Below are positions 11,330 to 23,219 of a stretch of DNA of 64,000 nucleotides, piece by piece (the stretch's first letter is position 1; every line of letters begins with the position of its first letter). The notes beneath the pieces are model-generated. The model was not told the DNA's origin, did not search any database, and saw only the letters and a program-made list of their open reading frames with translations. The stretch comes from Entonaema liquescens (taxonomy: Eukaryota > Ascomycota > Sordariomycetes > Xylariales > Xylariaceae). Made by a program: the position numbers and the translations under genes. The stretch lies in NCBI GenBank assembly GCA_902805475.1, contig CADCSX010000008.1, forward strand, positions 2,400,001 through 2,464,000, in the 5' to 3' direction.

Positions 11330-13015
11330 TTAGAGTATCTCTTCACGAACCTCAACAGTAACTCGGAACTTAGTCCGGTCTTTCAAGGACCATGTCGCCA
11401 TGAACCCAATCAAGACTAATACTACAGACGACCAACGGAATGCGTCCGTGTTAATGGCACGAGATGGTAATTGACCCGGCTCGGTAAAATGACTACTTTC
11501 TCGAATAATAGTGGTCAATAATGGTATTATGATTGAAAGGAGATAGCCGATGGGCAGCTTTGCGCAGGGAAGTAAGCGTATTGGGCACTGGCGGGGTGAT
11601 TTACACTTGGTGTGGTTTATCTGAGCAGGGCAGCCGTGTTTTCGTCGGGGGTTTCTGCAGTCAGGAAGGGAGATAGAAGAGTCACTGCTGGTTTCCCACT
11701 TGGAATTATGGTAGTATGAGCGTTCGTGCGAGCTCCTAGCACCAAAATACGACCCGTACCCGTTGTTCGAGGCCCCTCCACCAAGCCATGCTTGGTTCCC
11801 TTCCAGTTGAAAGCTCCAAGAGTACCCTGCCTCAGACTCGCTAGATTGGGTCAAGGCCACCGCTGACCCTGCGACGGATTCATCTTTCGTGGATCCGTAG
11901 TAACACCTCCGGCAAGAAGAACCCGAGCAACTTCCCCTATTACACCGGAATGGAGATAGCGGTGACTCTAGATCATTAGGAGCACGAGCCTTAGCATGGC
12001 AACTCGTGCACACGAGCCAGAAACGCGGATTAACGTCATAAAAGGGATGATGTTTTGTTCGAAAATGGTTAGATAACTCCCGGAACGGCCCTGTCCAGTG
12101 GCAAGCTTCCGAGGACGTCTCCGACGTAGTATCCATCGAACGATTATACTCGCATTGCCAGCGATTTGGATATATCCGCATCTGACTGCCAATCTCAAGA
12201 AATTCAAGTTGCATGTGTCCATCTGGCAATTGCGGACCCATGTCATTCCCTGGATGGTACGTTTGTCCTGGGACTTGAAGCATCGCGCTATCTAGATGCA
12301 CCGAGTCGGCATCGAACCCGCTCACGATTTGCTGTACGTTTGAACGAACAGCCTCGTGGTCTCCAATTAGGGATTGTAGGTCGATAAAGTCATTCAACAT
12401 GGAATCTTGGTCCGACGACGCCATCGCAGCTCCGCCAGCACCAAATGTATTCCAAGTCCGATCTATCTGCGGGGGCGTCGCATCATCTTTTCGATCATGC
12501 GGCCTACCGCGGCTAGGAGGTTGTGAAGGCAGTGTTCTCTGATAGCCTTCTTCTAAACGAGTAAAATCATGACAATCACACTATAAATGTTCATTAGCAT
12601 AGCTACGATGGTGCATTGTAGCTGGGCGTCATACCGTTGTTTTCTTACGCTGGTGATGCGGGCAGGCAAGCTTCAGCTTCCGCTTGAGTGCAGTATAAAA
12701 TTTAGTATTTGAATCTAGAGGACCTTTCCTCCTACCCCGCTGACGTCGAGGTCGATCTGTATCCTGCGTTGTTCCATCTTGAACGGAAGGCGTACCAGGC
12801 TCGTCTGTTGGCGAATGAATAGTACTACCAATAGATGGAGCTGCTGGGGGAGGTAGCAAGTTTTGCTGCGAGGCGACATGAGTTTGTAGGCGCATGCGTT
12901 CCTGCGTCTGTCGAATCTCGTTGTAGATCTTCTGGTTTTCGGAGGTTGGTTCAACAATAATTTTGGAAGCATGGCGCGACTCATAGCCCCTGGGCGTTTG
13001 GTTAGGCGAGGTCAT
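11330..13015 (-). CDS. Unknown Cys/His-rich protein with C-terminal hydrophobic segments
   Basis: Two exons, 13015-12635 and 12580-11330, joined through a 54-base intron (GTATGA donor, TTATAG acceptor); 543 residues. The junction restores a Cys-His-rich stretch that reads LACPHHQRKKTT then CDCHDFTRLEEGYQRT, with exact phase, which is the main support. Residues 1-110 are polar and contain a basic RRQRGRRKG patch. In the middle, a C-x-H-type arrangement (CEYNRS...CHWTGPF...HFRTKHH...CTSCHAKA) resembles a zinc-binding module, followed by a Cys-rich loop (CNRGSCSGSSCRRC). Two hydrophobic stretches lie near the C-terminus (YLLSIIIPLLTTII and WSSVVLVLIGFMATW). I do not recognise a characterised family. 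A zinc-binding, membrane-associated protein is an inference from composition. Confidence 0.68.
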
Positions 13016-14241
13016 GGTCGAGTTGGCACAATGTGCGTGCCGAGTACCTGATTAATTGCGAGAGTATCAGAAAGCCTTGTAATGGGTGGTGAGGCCTGCC
13101 AGTGCATTTACCTGGCAAGGTAGAAATGAAGCTGTGCAAGACAGCAGGGGCTTGATGTTGTGATGGATTAAATGAGAAAAATAAAGCTGAACGTGATAAG
13201 AGTCTGGATAGGTAGTGGAAGGCTGGGCTGTGTATAGTGATAGTTGGGATGGAAGACACGAGATAGGGCGGGACATAATATTTGAGAGATCGGTCCGGGG
13301 GTTACCCAAGGACATACATGTACCTGTTGTAGCAACAAATGTAGCAATGAATGTACATACTGCGCCTAGTTGAGGCTGACGAGAAGGCAGATTTTTCTCT
13401 CTTCCCCTTACAAACCCCTCCAGATCGGAGCGCAGCGGCCACATGAGCTCGCTGTGCTGGTGTATTTACTTACCGATCATTGGAGTTCCCTTAGCTTAGG
13501 AGAGGTGGTGCGTCATCCTCCGACCATGAATGCCTTTTGTACGGTATCCTAGCTGTAGACCATACATACCTTACCTATCTAGGTAGCTAAGACTATTGGT
13601 CTATACAAAGGAAAGTAGTAGAGAGGAGGCTCCATGTTAGACATCAAATATCTTGCCTTTACCAAACTGTCGGTGTAGCAAATCAATAATTACTCTCCCT
13701 GTGCTGACCACGGCGTTTCTTTGATGTGCAAAGCAAGAGATTCAATTTGAGCGGGGAAATGGAGGGAAATTTTTTTTTTTTCCCTCTTTTCTTTTTCCTC
13801 TGTGAATTCCACGACAGACGCACGTAAGACCCCACTTACGTAGGTAGGCATGCGCTTCTTTACAGTAGTGTGGCCGTGAACACCAAAGTGGTAAGAGTCG
13901 GCTTGACACGTAGCATGTCGTCCAAACACTTGCGCTTAATATTAATCTAGCGCGTTGCTTCATGAAACTCATAGTGGCTTTCTACAAGTTGCCATGTTCG
14001 TTTTCGTTCACACTTCCTTCCAGGCGGCCAAATTAGTGAGCTTTGCTACCATTAACTAATATTCTGTCTTGCCTTCATGAAATGGAAGCTCCCCCTTTAC
14101 TTTTGACGCTACTCAGAGCAAGTATTATAGGCAATGTAAATTGGCGTAATCTTGGCTTGCATTTGTCGGCCGTACACTTTGTCCCCTCTCGCAGAGCCGC
14201 CCAGATTAGTAAACTTGCAAAGAGGGTTACATGCACCCGTC
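13016..14241. other. Intergenic
   Basis: No supportable gene. The open frames on both strands are short and unspliced. TACCTA/TAGGTA motifs lie near 13565-13590 and a T-rich tract near 13771-13800. It separates the 5' end of the Cys/His-rich gene from the 3' end of the ZGRF1-like gene. Confidence 0.6.
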
Positions 14242-16714
14242 TTACAGTGGCCGTGTAAATTCAAAAAGATCGTGGGCCTCCCTGCTCCACGGTCCTCCGT
14301 TCGCTCTAGCCAACCCAGGCATCGCTGCAACGGAAGCTTTGCGTTGGATTTTTGGTCTAGTTTTCTGCTCGTTGTGTTCCTGCCTCGTAGTATCTTGCGG
14401 CCTTCCCAAGATCACCTCTGATGGTAATGGGCATTGTGGAACATGGCCGGCGGCATCCGAAGGCTTGGCAGCCTTCTTTCCTCGGGTAGCGGGGTTGACC
14501 ACCATCTTTACGGTAGGTAGCCGTGTCGCTGTGGTGTCGTCAGATAATAAAGTCTGCACTTCTAAGTGTACGTTGCGGTCTTCGACAAACTCGGGGGAAA
14601 CACCGTTGCTCACCGCCCTTGTTTCCTTGGCTAGAGGAGGCTGTACCGTCGAGTGGTTCGCGGAAAAGCCGCTAGCGAGACTTGCCTTACCATGTTCACC
14701 ACTACCCTCAATTTCTTCATCGAAAAGGAATCCTATTACCTCTTTGCTACGCACGCTTCTGCGGCCTAATTGAGCAAGGCGAGGGGCAGGAACGTCGTCA
14801 AGAGAAGCCGTGTCATCTTTGTCGACTATGGTCCGGTTTTCACTATCTGCCTCCGTTGTCGAATGGGAATCTACACTATCCCCAATACGAAGTTTTTTCC
14901 TCGTTTTCTTAGATGACTCGTTTTTGCTCCTTGAAGGTCTAGTTTCCTCTACTAGAGTACCATATTCATACCCAGGGCTAGCGAACGTTGCTTGTCCATC
15001 ATTTGTTTCATCAATATGAACGCGTGTTTCTATGTTTCTTGAAGAGTCTTGAATACCTGGATCTAAGGTAGCTGGATCATCTTCGATATGCCCCACATCC
15101 CGCTGTAATTTTATATCTTTTCTATGTGCCGATTTAGGATTTGCCAGCGACGAGTCGCATAGAAGAGCACCTCGTGTTCTTCGTCGGGTATGATTGTGCT
15201 CTTTAATATCGGTGTCCATATCTACACCTCCATCGCGAGTACCGTCGTCTGAATCACCTCTCGTGACGTCGCTCAGTGAAGCTGGTTGGTGCTGGCAATC
15301 GACCTGGCTCTTGGATGCTTTTGATGTTGATGAACCGACATTATTTAGCTTCTCGGATATCATTACCAGGCCCCGTTTCTTCCGAGGTTTGATACGCAAT
15401 TCTGTCCTCGGCTCGCTTATAGGCTGTCCATGGGCCAGTTCTGAACGTTCTTTATTATTGCTATCCGTTTCCGCTTTATTTCTGGGTTTCGATTTCGTAG
15501 TAAAACCCTGACTCCGAATAGACGCTTTTGGTCGTAAGATAGAGGGGCACGTTTAGCTTCTCCACTGATTAAACCTGCTGCCGAGGTAATGTTATCAAGC
15601 GTGTTATGCCTGTCCTTAAGTTGAGGATCATATTCCCCATAGCTTTCTTGACTCCCAGAACCCAAGTTTGCCGAGATTGGTTGCAATGTTTCGATCTCTG
15701 AACGCTGCCCCTGGTCTGCTCTCTTCGTCTTAGCTCTGACTGTTTTTCGTCGACAGGCGGAACACATTGTTCGTTGGTACCAGCTCTGTCGCCTAAGGGA
15801 AACAGGTGTGGTGGCGGTTGAAATGAATTCCGCGTTGAAGAGGCTAGGTGATCTTGATGTGCTTTCTTTGGCAGCACACCCCTAGAAGCATCAACCCGCA
15901 CATCTCTCCGGGCCCTTGTGTTTTCTCCATGTATCAGTGTAGGTGCGAGACCTGAGTTGTTACCATGGGTGCTAGGAACAGTTGATGACACAGGCCTATC
16001 AGCAGAGACAGATGTCACCTTCGGTGGTTTACTCCGTAGTAGTGGACTACTTGTTGGCGTACCAGACAGTGTCAGCGAAGCACCGAATAAGCTTTGTGCA
16101 TAACCACTTTTGCTTGGAGGTGATATATCTCGCTTCCTTCGCTTCGTAGGGCGTGCCTCACCGTCTTGTGCCGATGCAATCTGCTTCTGTCTTTCCTCAT
16201 ACGGCGAATCACTTGGTATGAGAGCGCGCCCATGATGTCCTGTAGGTGTACCAATCAAATTATGAAGGGGCTTATGCCTTAGCTGGAAGTGAGGGGCGGC
16301 AACATTTGGTACTGCGGCCTCAACTGTAGGAGGACGTCTCGCGAGAGCAGCAGACTGGCGCTCGGCCCTTTCTCGAGCTCTCTTGTCTATGAGTTCGGAA
16401 AGGTCTTGGTCACGAGTCGCAATACATTCGGCGACCTGAACAACGACACCTCCTCTTTCGAGCTCAACTTCCTCACCTTCGTCAAAATTGTAATCTTCGT
16501 GCCAATGCATGTCTCCTATGAAGTTACCACGTTCATCATATACCATAATACGTTTATTAAATGTGTGATATTTCAGCCTCCCATCTTGCCAGCGCTTCTG
16601 CTTTCGGCGAAGATCACGAGTAAAGAGGCAGACGTATTCAAGGACCGGAGCGGTGCTACCAGGGGTTTGATTTGAAGAAGCAGAGCTATGTATGACTTGC
16701 ATAGTTGCAGTCAT
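14242..16714 (-). CDS. ZGRF1/Mte1/Dbl2-type protein (DUF2439 domain), with two apparent 1-base losses
   Basis: The N-terminal 100 residues (after ATG 16714; a second ATG lies at 16702) match the ZGRF1-like N-terminal domain: YVCLFTRDLRRKQKRWQDG, KYHTFNKRIMVYDERGNFIG, then an acidic strand. Family members (yeast Mte1, fission yeast Dbl2) act with Mph1/Fml1-type helicases at stalled forks and double-strand breaks. The rest is disordered and basic. The C-terminus carries LRIKPRKKRGLVMISEK and ends with GPWSREAHDLFEF, a tail motif common in fungal members. The reading frame jumps by one base at the C-run 15708-15711 and at the G-run 15544-15547 (plus-strand positions). No intron fits either jump, and one lost base at each site gives a continuous 824-residue protein. 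I treat it as an intact gene with consensus errors rather than a pseudogene. Confidence 0.78.
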
Positions 16715-16726
16715 GGCTATCGACAA

Positions 16727-18147
16727 ACAACCGTGGGCATTGAATAGACCTATAGTTCTATGACTTGATGAATTCCGCGGTTGTCTGATGCCGCTGCTAA
16801 GCTCAAAAAGTTGATGTGGAGGATGTGGAGGATGTGGAGGGGTTAAATTAGAAATTAGAACGCGTCCTCGCTATTAACGTGTTTTAAGCGTGTCTTTGGC
16901 TTGTTTAAATCATTTAGAAGTCGCGTCCCACATGGCCTATCGCACCACGCTAGCACGTGCTCTTGAACTTCTGCTCTAACTGCCTAAAATAGTAGTACGT
17001 ACTAATACTCCTTTATTTAGGTGCGATAGGGCTGCATACACGGGAATTACCTATACGATTGCTCCGAGACTTGGGTTTATTCAGCATACAACCTAAATCG
17101 CAAAGTCCCCCGCAGCTCGCCATGGTTCATCTTAAGAACTAGCTTTATAAATGACAAGCAATCATCGTTGTATTTTTTTGCATTTTTAGATTCCTACCAG
17201 GTAATCATTGGTCACAAGTAGGCCACTTGTATGTGCAGTGACGTCTTGCTGCTTATCGTTATCGCAAACCTGTTAATTACCTAGGAACGGTGAGGAGTTG
17301 GTGTTAGCTGCACTTGCCAACTAAAACCTATTGGCTATCTGTTTCGAGAAAATTAAGAAAGAGCGGGAACAGACGAGGATCGTAAGCACAACTTACATAT
17401 ATCATCCCTCCACTAAAGTTCCACGTACCAGGACCTACTCCTACATCTATGTATAGCCAAAAAAAAAAAAAAGGCTTCTCATAAATATCTACATCCAACA
17501 AAATACTTGGCGTTAATAAATTATTCTGAACAATACATAATCTTTCATGTTAACCTTCGTGATTCTCTTTCTCAAATCGTACGTGTTAAGTATATGTAGT
17601 TGTTTTCTAATCTATCCTTATCCAATACCCTTTAAACATTCGTCAATTGGAAGCTACGGGCAGAAGTGAAGTGACTTATGTAAAGCTCCGACAGCTCGGT
17701 AAAACGGCAGCCGTTCCTCTCTGGCGCATTACCTAAATGCATGTCTAAACGAATGTACATATAATTATTCTACGCCTCTTCTCTTAGCCCCTTGTTTCTG
17801 CCTACGTTTCCGCCCCTACTTCCATCTTCCGACACGAAAAGAACAACACTTCTAAACCAACTTATTTCACTTCCCACGACAAGTTTATGTTGTTCAGCGG
17901 TTTTTGTTTTTTTCTTACTCGTCTTTTAGTCGGCGAATGTCTCGCCTCCGTCCCTTCATCCTTTCGATATACGGATTCAAGCGTACAGGACCTTTCGTCA
18001 TGCCATAGATCGAAGCTACGAACCCCGCGTGTTATTAATTGTTCATAACTCTTTTCGCCCCACCTCGCGCTTCCACTTAAGGATAAGTAGTCAGACACAG
18101 AATTGATACCGTGGCGAGCTCAACGGCGAGCTCAATAACACACTATC
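16727..18147. other. Divergent promoter region
   Basis: About 1.4 kb between divergently transcribed genes (ZGRF1-like to the left, BAR-SH3 to the right). It contains a GGATGTGGA tandem near 16815-16840 and a poly-A tract at about 17460-17472. The open frame on the minus strand at 17862-18098 begins with GTG and is unsupported. Confidence 0.6.
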
Positions 18148-19774
18148 ATGCAGTCTATGCAGAGACAATTCGGGAAATTACTCCACAAGAGCCCTGGAGA
18201 CAATGCCCGGGTTGCTGTTTTACTAAACGATTATGAGGATGCCGACAGAGTTCTTGCTAAGGTATGAACTAAAAGATAGTTATCTTTCCCAGTCCACCAT
18301 AACTTCTTGCCATTCGCATACTAAAGGTTCCATTCCATGTCTCTAGATCATTGACCACACCAAGTCATGGCGCGAATCCTGGATAAGCTTAGCTATGGCG
18401 CAATTAGGCATAGTCACCGAATATGACGGTCTCTGGGATCCCATAGTCGGCGCCACCGACGGTCATGGAACACAAGCTGTGCCGACCCCGGAGCTCCAGC
18501 TCGAACGTACCTTGAGGTTGAAACAGGCTTATACAGAACTCAAAGCAGAAATACTGGAGGAAGTAGGCCTCATTGAATCCACAATAATTAGGCCCGCTGC
18601 CGACGCCCGGGATTGTATTGCCCCTTTGAGGAAGACCATTAAGAAGCGAGAAAACAAGAGGTTGGATTACGAGAAGTGTCAAGACAAAGTCAATAAATTG
18701 CAGAGGAAGGTCACTCGAACTCCTAAGGAAGATGCTGCTCTGGCTAAAGCCGAAGCTGAAGTTACGCGAACAGCTGAGGTACGGACTGATATGTGAAATA
18801 ATACGGTTGATAGAAGCTAACCCGTCCTATAGGAGTTCGACGTTGCAGACTCGCATCTTAGGGAGACATTGCCACCTCTGGTATCTGCAATTTTCAGCAT
18901 AATACCGCCGCTCATAGGAGGAGTGGTTGTAATTCAGAATAGGCTACTTGGGTTGTATTATACCACGCTCCACAACTATTGTCAAGATTATGACTTTCCA
19001 TCGCCACCGCCACCCATGGAAAGCGTGATATCCATGTGGTCGGCTGCTTATGAACCCGTCAAGCGCGAAGTCGAGTCGATAACATGCATCGCAACTGGCA
19101 AGGCTGTCCGACAACCCATGAAACTGCCGGACGATCCAAGTAATACCAATAATAATAATGATCGCAAACCATCCACGTCTTCCGCGACTTCTTCCGCTGC
19201 GGAGAACGGCATTCATCGTACACCGTCCGGGCTGATCGGTTCCAGTAGCTCTGCACCTCCTCAAGCTGGCCCGCGACCAAAACGCATCCCTTCGTCGGCC
19301 TCCATAGCGTCATCCCAAGGAAGCACTGCGACACAGCCGAAGCCGAAGCCGTCGTTTGCCATTGGCAACCATCTTACGCCTACAGACTTCACCACGGCAT
19401 CTCGACTCGGCCAGGGACTAACTCCGGCTATATCTCCTGGTTCTACTCAACCACGAGCAGACTATTTCGGTCGGCCGTCAACAGCTTCCACAACTACGTC
19501 TAATGCGTCCTACAACGCGGCCGCTAGCGCAGCATCCATCGCTGTCAAGAAGAAGCCGCCACCACCCCCGCCACCGAAGAAGATAGGCGTAAACAAGCCG
19601 GAGTTCGTCATCGCCCAGTATGATTTCGTCGGGCAGAATGCAGGCGACCTGTCTTTCCGTGAGGGCGACAGGATAAAGATTGTCAAAAAGACGGGTACCG
19701 ACCAGGACTGGTGGATGGGCGAATTGGACGGCGTCCGGGGCAGCTTCCCGGCAAATTATTGTAGAGCAGCTTAG
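18148..19774 (+). CDS. BAR-SH3 domain protein (Rvs167/Hob1-like amphiphysin family)
   Basis: Three exons: 18148-18261, 18347-18778 and 18833-19774; 495 residues. Introns have GTATGA/TCTAG and GTACGG/CTATAG ends, and phases match. The N-terminal half is helical and charged (DNARVAVLLNDYEDADRVL; SWRESWISL; KTIKKRENKRLDYEKC; KVNKLQRKVTRTPKEDAAL), as in a BAR membrane-bending domain, to about residue 245. A Ser/Asn/Thr-rich linker follows with a proline run (KKKPPPPPPPKK). A C-terminal SH3 domain covers about residues 437-495: ALYDF-type motif IAQYDFVGQNAGDLSF, then DWWMGELDG and GSFPANYC. By family it should act at actin-linked endocytic sites, binding membranes as a dimer and proline-rich partners by the SH3. 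The first exon is too short to be an obvious ORF; it was chosen because ATG 18148 with MQSMQRQFGKLLHKSPGDNA begins the conserved block. Confidence 0.88.
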
Positions 19775-20985
19775 AAGGTAACGCGTCCCAAAAAACCAGG
19801 TACTACTAGAATTCGGAATAAAAACGCAGACATTTAGGACGTGCGGTGTTATATATTTAATAAGTATTGCTTCGTTTCTAAACTGGTAGGCCAAATGGGG
19901 GTTACGTTGCTCTTTTCTTAGTCATGTCTAAATATACGGGGAAAGGCTTCACCGATAGGTACGTAGGTGAATGAGTAGATGGGTAAATCGACGGATGATG
20001 GAATAGGAAAAAGATCTACTTTCTTTCCATAGCAGGATACCTAAACATTTTATACTTATAAAGCGTATGAAAGGTTAAGGGAGAAATAATGAAAAAAAGC
20101 AAAATTGGAGTACAGGTCAATAGTCTATGTACCATCCTCTAGTCTTTATTCAACAAGTCAACACGAATCATGACGTGAGGAATATGTGCATTCAGTCTGC
20201 CTAGTTGTAGTTTATGTCCACCTAACCTAGCATAGCACACACCAAAACTCTGACCAAGAGAGTTAGTCATACCTACTCCTCCCCTTCACATAGGTAAATA
20301 TCTTGCTTTTTCCATTTCCGTGGTACCAAATACCTGAACACAAACTAACCCATTTCCAATAACAAACACAAACGGATTGCCCACACGGGAGCTGCCTCTT
20401 AACGAGTAGAGCAAGAAAGAAAGTCTAAAACAGAGGCCGACAAATCCCGGCTCGGCTCAAATCAGATAAAAAAAAAAAAGGATGGCAGATGTCAGACTGC
20501 CGCGCGATTCGCAACCTATTTGCCATTTCCCTACGCCTATTGAATCCATGCATGCAAGTGTAGTGGCTGTAGTTGTATCATCCGGTCTTTGTTGAGGATA
20601 TCGGGTATCATAAACGGGACAAATGAAACATCGCGGCTCGAGGCGCCGGTACGTGTGCTTGGGCCAGAGGTCGTGATGGCAGTCGAATAGGTGAAAATGC
20701 CGTGGTGAATAGATCCAGACCGCGCAATGCAACTCTTGAACTCAGTACTGAAAGAACGGTATCATTGATACCTAAAGCAGGATACACTCCCCCCCATTTT
20801 TAGGTACGGCATGCCGGGATTCAGGCTGTTGGGGAGAAAAAAAGACTTTCACGACCGAAAGTCTGCTTGGAGCGCCGGGAGATCCATCGACAAAAGAAAA
20901 GACGCCACCTCAGGAAATTAATCACAATTCTCCGTACCCATAACACAGCATATGCTGTTAACCATGATCGATGTAGCGGGAGGGT
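19775..20985. other. Convergent 3' intergenic region
   Basis: About 1.2 kb between the converging BAR-SH3 gene and the gene at 20986-22719. No gene is supported. It contains short A-runs (20087-20098, 20468-20479) and likely both 3' UTRs. Confidence 0.6.
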
Positions 20986-22719
20986 TCAGAACGTGCTAGG
21001 TCCCAGCTCAACTGTAGGCGATGTTGTACCCTCTCGTCGTTTGCGCTCTTCTTCAGCTCTTATAGCCCGGGCGATCTCTTCTACTTGGATATCCGCAGTC
21101 CCGCGCGCCCCAAATATCCGTCTTGGGAATTTTCAAGTTCCATGGGCGTCACAGGGCCCGGAGAACCCAAAGGTGCTAGTCTTGGCTTGCCTGGTCCGGG
21201 CACGCTTGTGAATCCGATCGTCCTCAATGAACTTAGCGCTGCCGCGTTGACGTTTCCACCATTAAGGGCCAACGTCGCTTGAGCAATCATGTCGCGCTGG
21301 TACTGCTGTAATCTACGCTTCGCATCCGACTCATTCCGCGAATGACCCATCGCAGAAGAATCTCGGGTGGTGGGCACAAGTGACTCCGACTTGGACCCCA
21401 TAGGAGGCAACGGGGTCGACGTCGGCGGTCGGCTCTGCTGCCGACTTCTTTTTTCTTCTTTTCTCTTCACATAGTTGGAAGGATAGTACTTGCCCATGGG
21501 TAGAGGGCTGTCCTGCGTTCCTGTTGGCATGTAGCTAGCAACAGGGGTGTTGGACCTGGAATCGAAACTAGGTTCTGGCATGTTTGTGGTGGCATTCGGT
21601 GGCGCAAGCCTCGAAGATCGTTCCGGTATGGTGGTTTTGGGGACCGTGGTAGAAGGCATAGTTCCCGTCGGTACTCTAGAAGAAACGGCTTTCTCGGGGC
21701 CAGGGAAGTCGGGCTGGTTCGCACATTCGATGGATTTCACGCGCGCTTGAGAAGCATCAATCTGAAACGGGTGAGGGCGATAAACACGAGCTTGGTCCTC
21801 GTGTAAGGGGAAATAGCCACTACAAAAAGGCAATGATTGTTAGACTGCTAGCGCATCCATGCGTCCGACTCAAGAAACATACCCAGGAAGATCACCACGA
21901 GCAGAGAGCGGTGCGGGTGGAGTGTAAACAGGAGCACTATTAACTTTCTTTGTGGTGGGTAACTCGATCGCAATTGGTCTGGCTTGAGCAGGTGTTGATC
22001 TAGGACCGTCGAAGAGAGCCGGATCTTTTTCCTGAATCAGTTGGGAGATTTATTTAGCAATGGTCCGAGTATGACGCAGTTTGACAAAGCAAGCGTGGAA
22101 CCAGACATTCAAAGACAAGTGGAAGAGGGGTGCATAGATGGGCGTTTCAAAGGGGGACCCTAACAAGGACGCTAGAAACACCCAGCTGAAGGAGCTAAAG
22201 AAAAAGGGTATCCTTGAAGATGCACCCCGCCTTAGGGGTTGATTTAGTGGAGAGAGTTGGAGAGCGTTAGTGGCTTGCTTAAGCCCATCCAACCACCGTC
22301 TTCCACCGGCGGTCACACGTCGGAAAATGGTAATCTTCACCGCAGGCCGGCATTCCGGAGGGTCAATAAAATGTAAAATGAAAGCAAACAAAACCCTTAT
22401 ATAAGGAACGACCCATTTTCTTGTGAAGAGATCATCGCTTTCGAACAGGAATTATGAACATATAAACATATTAACATATTAACATACCGCCACTAGGTCT
22501 AAGTTTTGGAGAAGCACCAAGTTGTTTGTATGATGGATTATCCATCGACGGTTTTGGCGAGGGTCTCGTAGAGAAGATAATATCGTCTTGCCGGATGTCG
22601 GGGGACGATAGCGGCGATGCTTCGGATGAGCTTGACATATTTCTTGAAGGCGGAGGTGGTCGTCTCTTCATAGAAGACAAGTACGAAGAAGGCTTAAACG
22701 AACGGCTGAAGCCTGCCAT
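20986..22719 (-). CDS. Unknown disordered protein, multi-exon, one apparent 1-base loss
   Basis: The 3' part is clear. An exon ends at 21883 (APLSARGDLPG) and joins, over an intron with GTATGT and TTGTAG ends, to 21819-20986 (GGYFPLHEDQARVYRPHPF), both in phase. Near the end the frame breaks at the C-run 21108-21111. One lost base lets the reading continue as GYLGARGTADIQVEEIARA, a charged helix with IRAEEERKRREG, to the stop at 20986, instead of stopping at 21081. A likely first exon starts at ATG 22719 (MAGFSRSFKPSSYLSSMKRR, then Ser/Pro-rich) and ends at a GTATGT donor near 22487. The middle joining (acceptor near 22034) leaves a phase mismatch, so another exon or error lies between 22487 and 22034. 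The protein is Ser/Pro/Thr-rich; I do not recognise a family. The small exon content and charged C-terminal helix are all that can be said. Confidence 0.6.
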
Positions 22720-23063
22720 GTTATCGTCAGTATCTCTAAGCCGCAGCTCATTAATCCGCCCTCGCAGCTGGCTCCCAGATAAACGTAGAGATCGGAAAAT
22801 CTAATGAACCAGGACTCTCAGTCAGTACGGCTCTTCTGAAGTCAACTGGCGTGCTCAGAATTAGGTTTCGCACGGCCTTTGGCCAGTCACAGATGAGCAA
22901 GTAGATTGGAGATAGGTAAGCCGAGGGGAGTGTGGTATGTTGGATTTGTTGAGACTGGAGCCCGTCGTTCAAATAACATTATATGTCAGACGGACCGGTG
23001 GAGATTTCCCACTTATCGTATATACCAACAGAGCTCCTTGGGGATTAATCGGCTTCCTCTCAT

Positions 23064-23219
23064 ATGACGACGTACTTCAAGTTTTGCAATAATGCAAAAG
23101 TCGTGCTACCCAACAAACGGCGGGTCGATGCGGTGCTCGTTCGGAAGAGGGATGGGGTTTATCAGGTGTCTTACCTTGGCAAGAAGGGTCGGTGGGTTTA
23201 TGTCCAACGTGAGGGTTGA
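23064..23219 (+). CDS. Possible 51-residue small protein
   Basis: An ATG-to-TGA frame of 51 codons, too short for usual ORF cut-offs. The product is compact and not low-complexity: MTTYFKFCNNAKVVLP, then a basic KRRVDAVLVRKRDG, then VYQVSYLGKKGRWVYVQ. The alternating hydrophobic pattern suggests a small beta-rich fold. It lies 345 bases upstream of, and divergent from, the start of the gene at 22719. I recognise no family and cannot exclude chance. Confidence 0.35.
   Translation: MTTYFKFCNNAKVVLPNKRRVDAVLVRKRDGVYQVSYLGKKGRWVYVQREG

Noticed and set aside
14242..16714. Calling the ZGRF1-like, Ssk1 and other frame-broken genes pseudogenes
   Set aside because: Sequence after each jump is still family-like and free of stops; all jumps are in C/G runs, so sequencing error is the simpler reading.
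17862..18098. 78-codon minus-strand frame upstream of the BAR-SH3 gene
   Set aside because: Begins with GTG, no motif, lies in a promoter region.
22050..22391. 113-codon minus-strand frame inside the gene at 20986-22719
   Set aside because: Probably intronic; hydrophobic composition unlike the flanking exons and no clean splice phase. A small exon inside it cannot be excluded.
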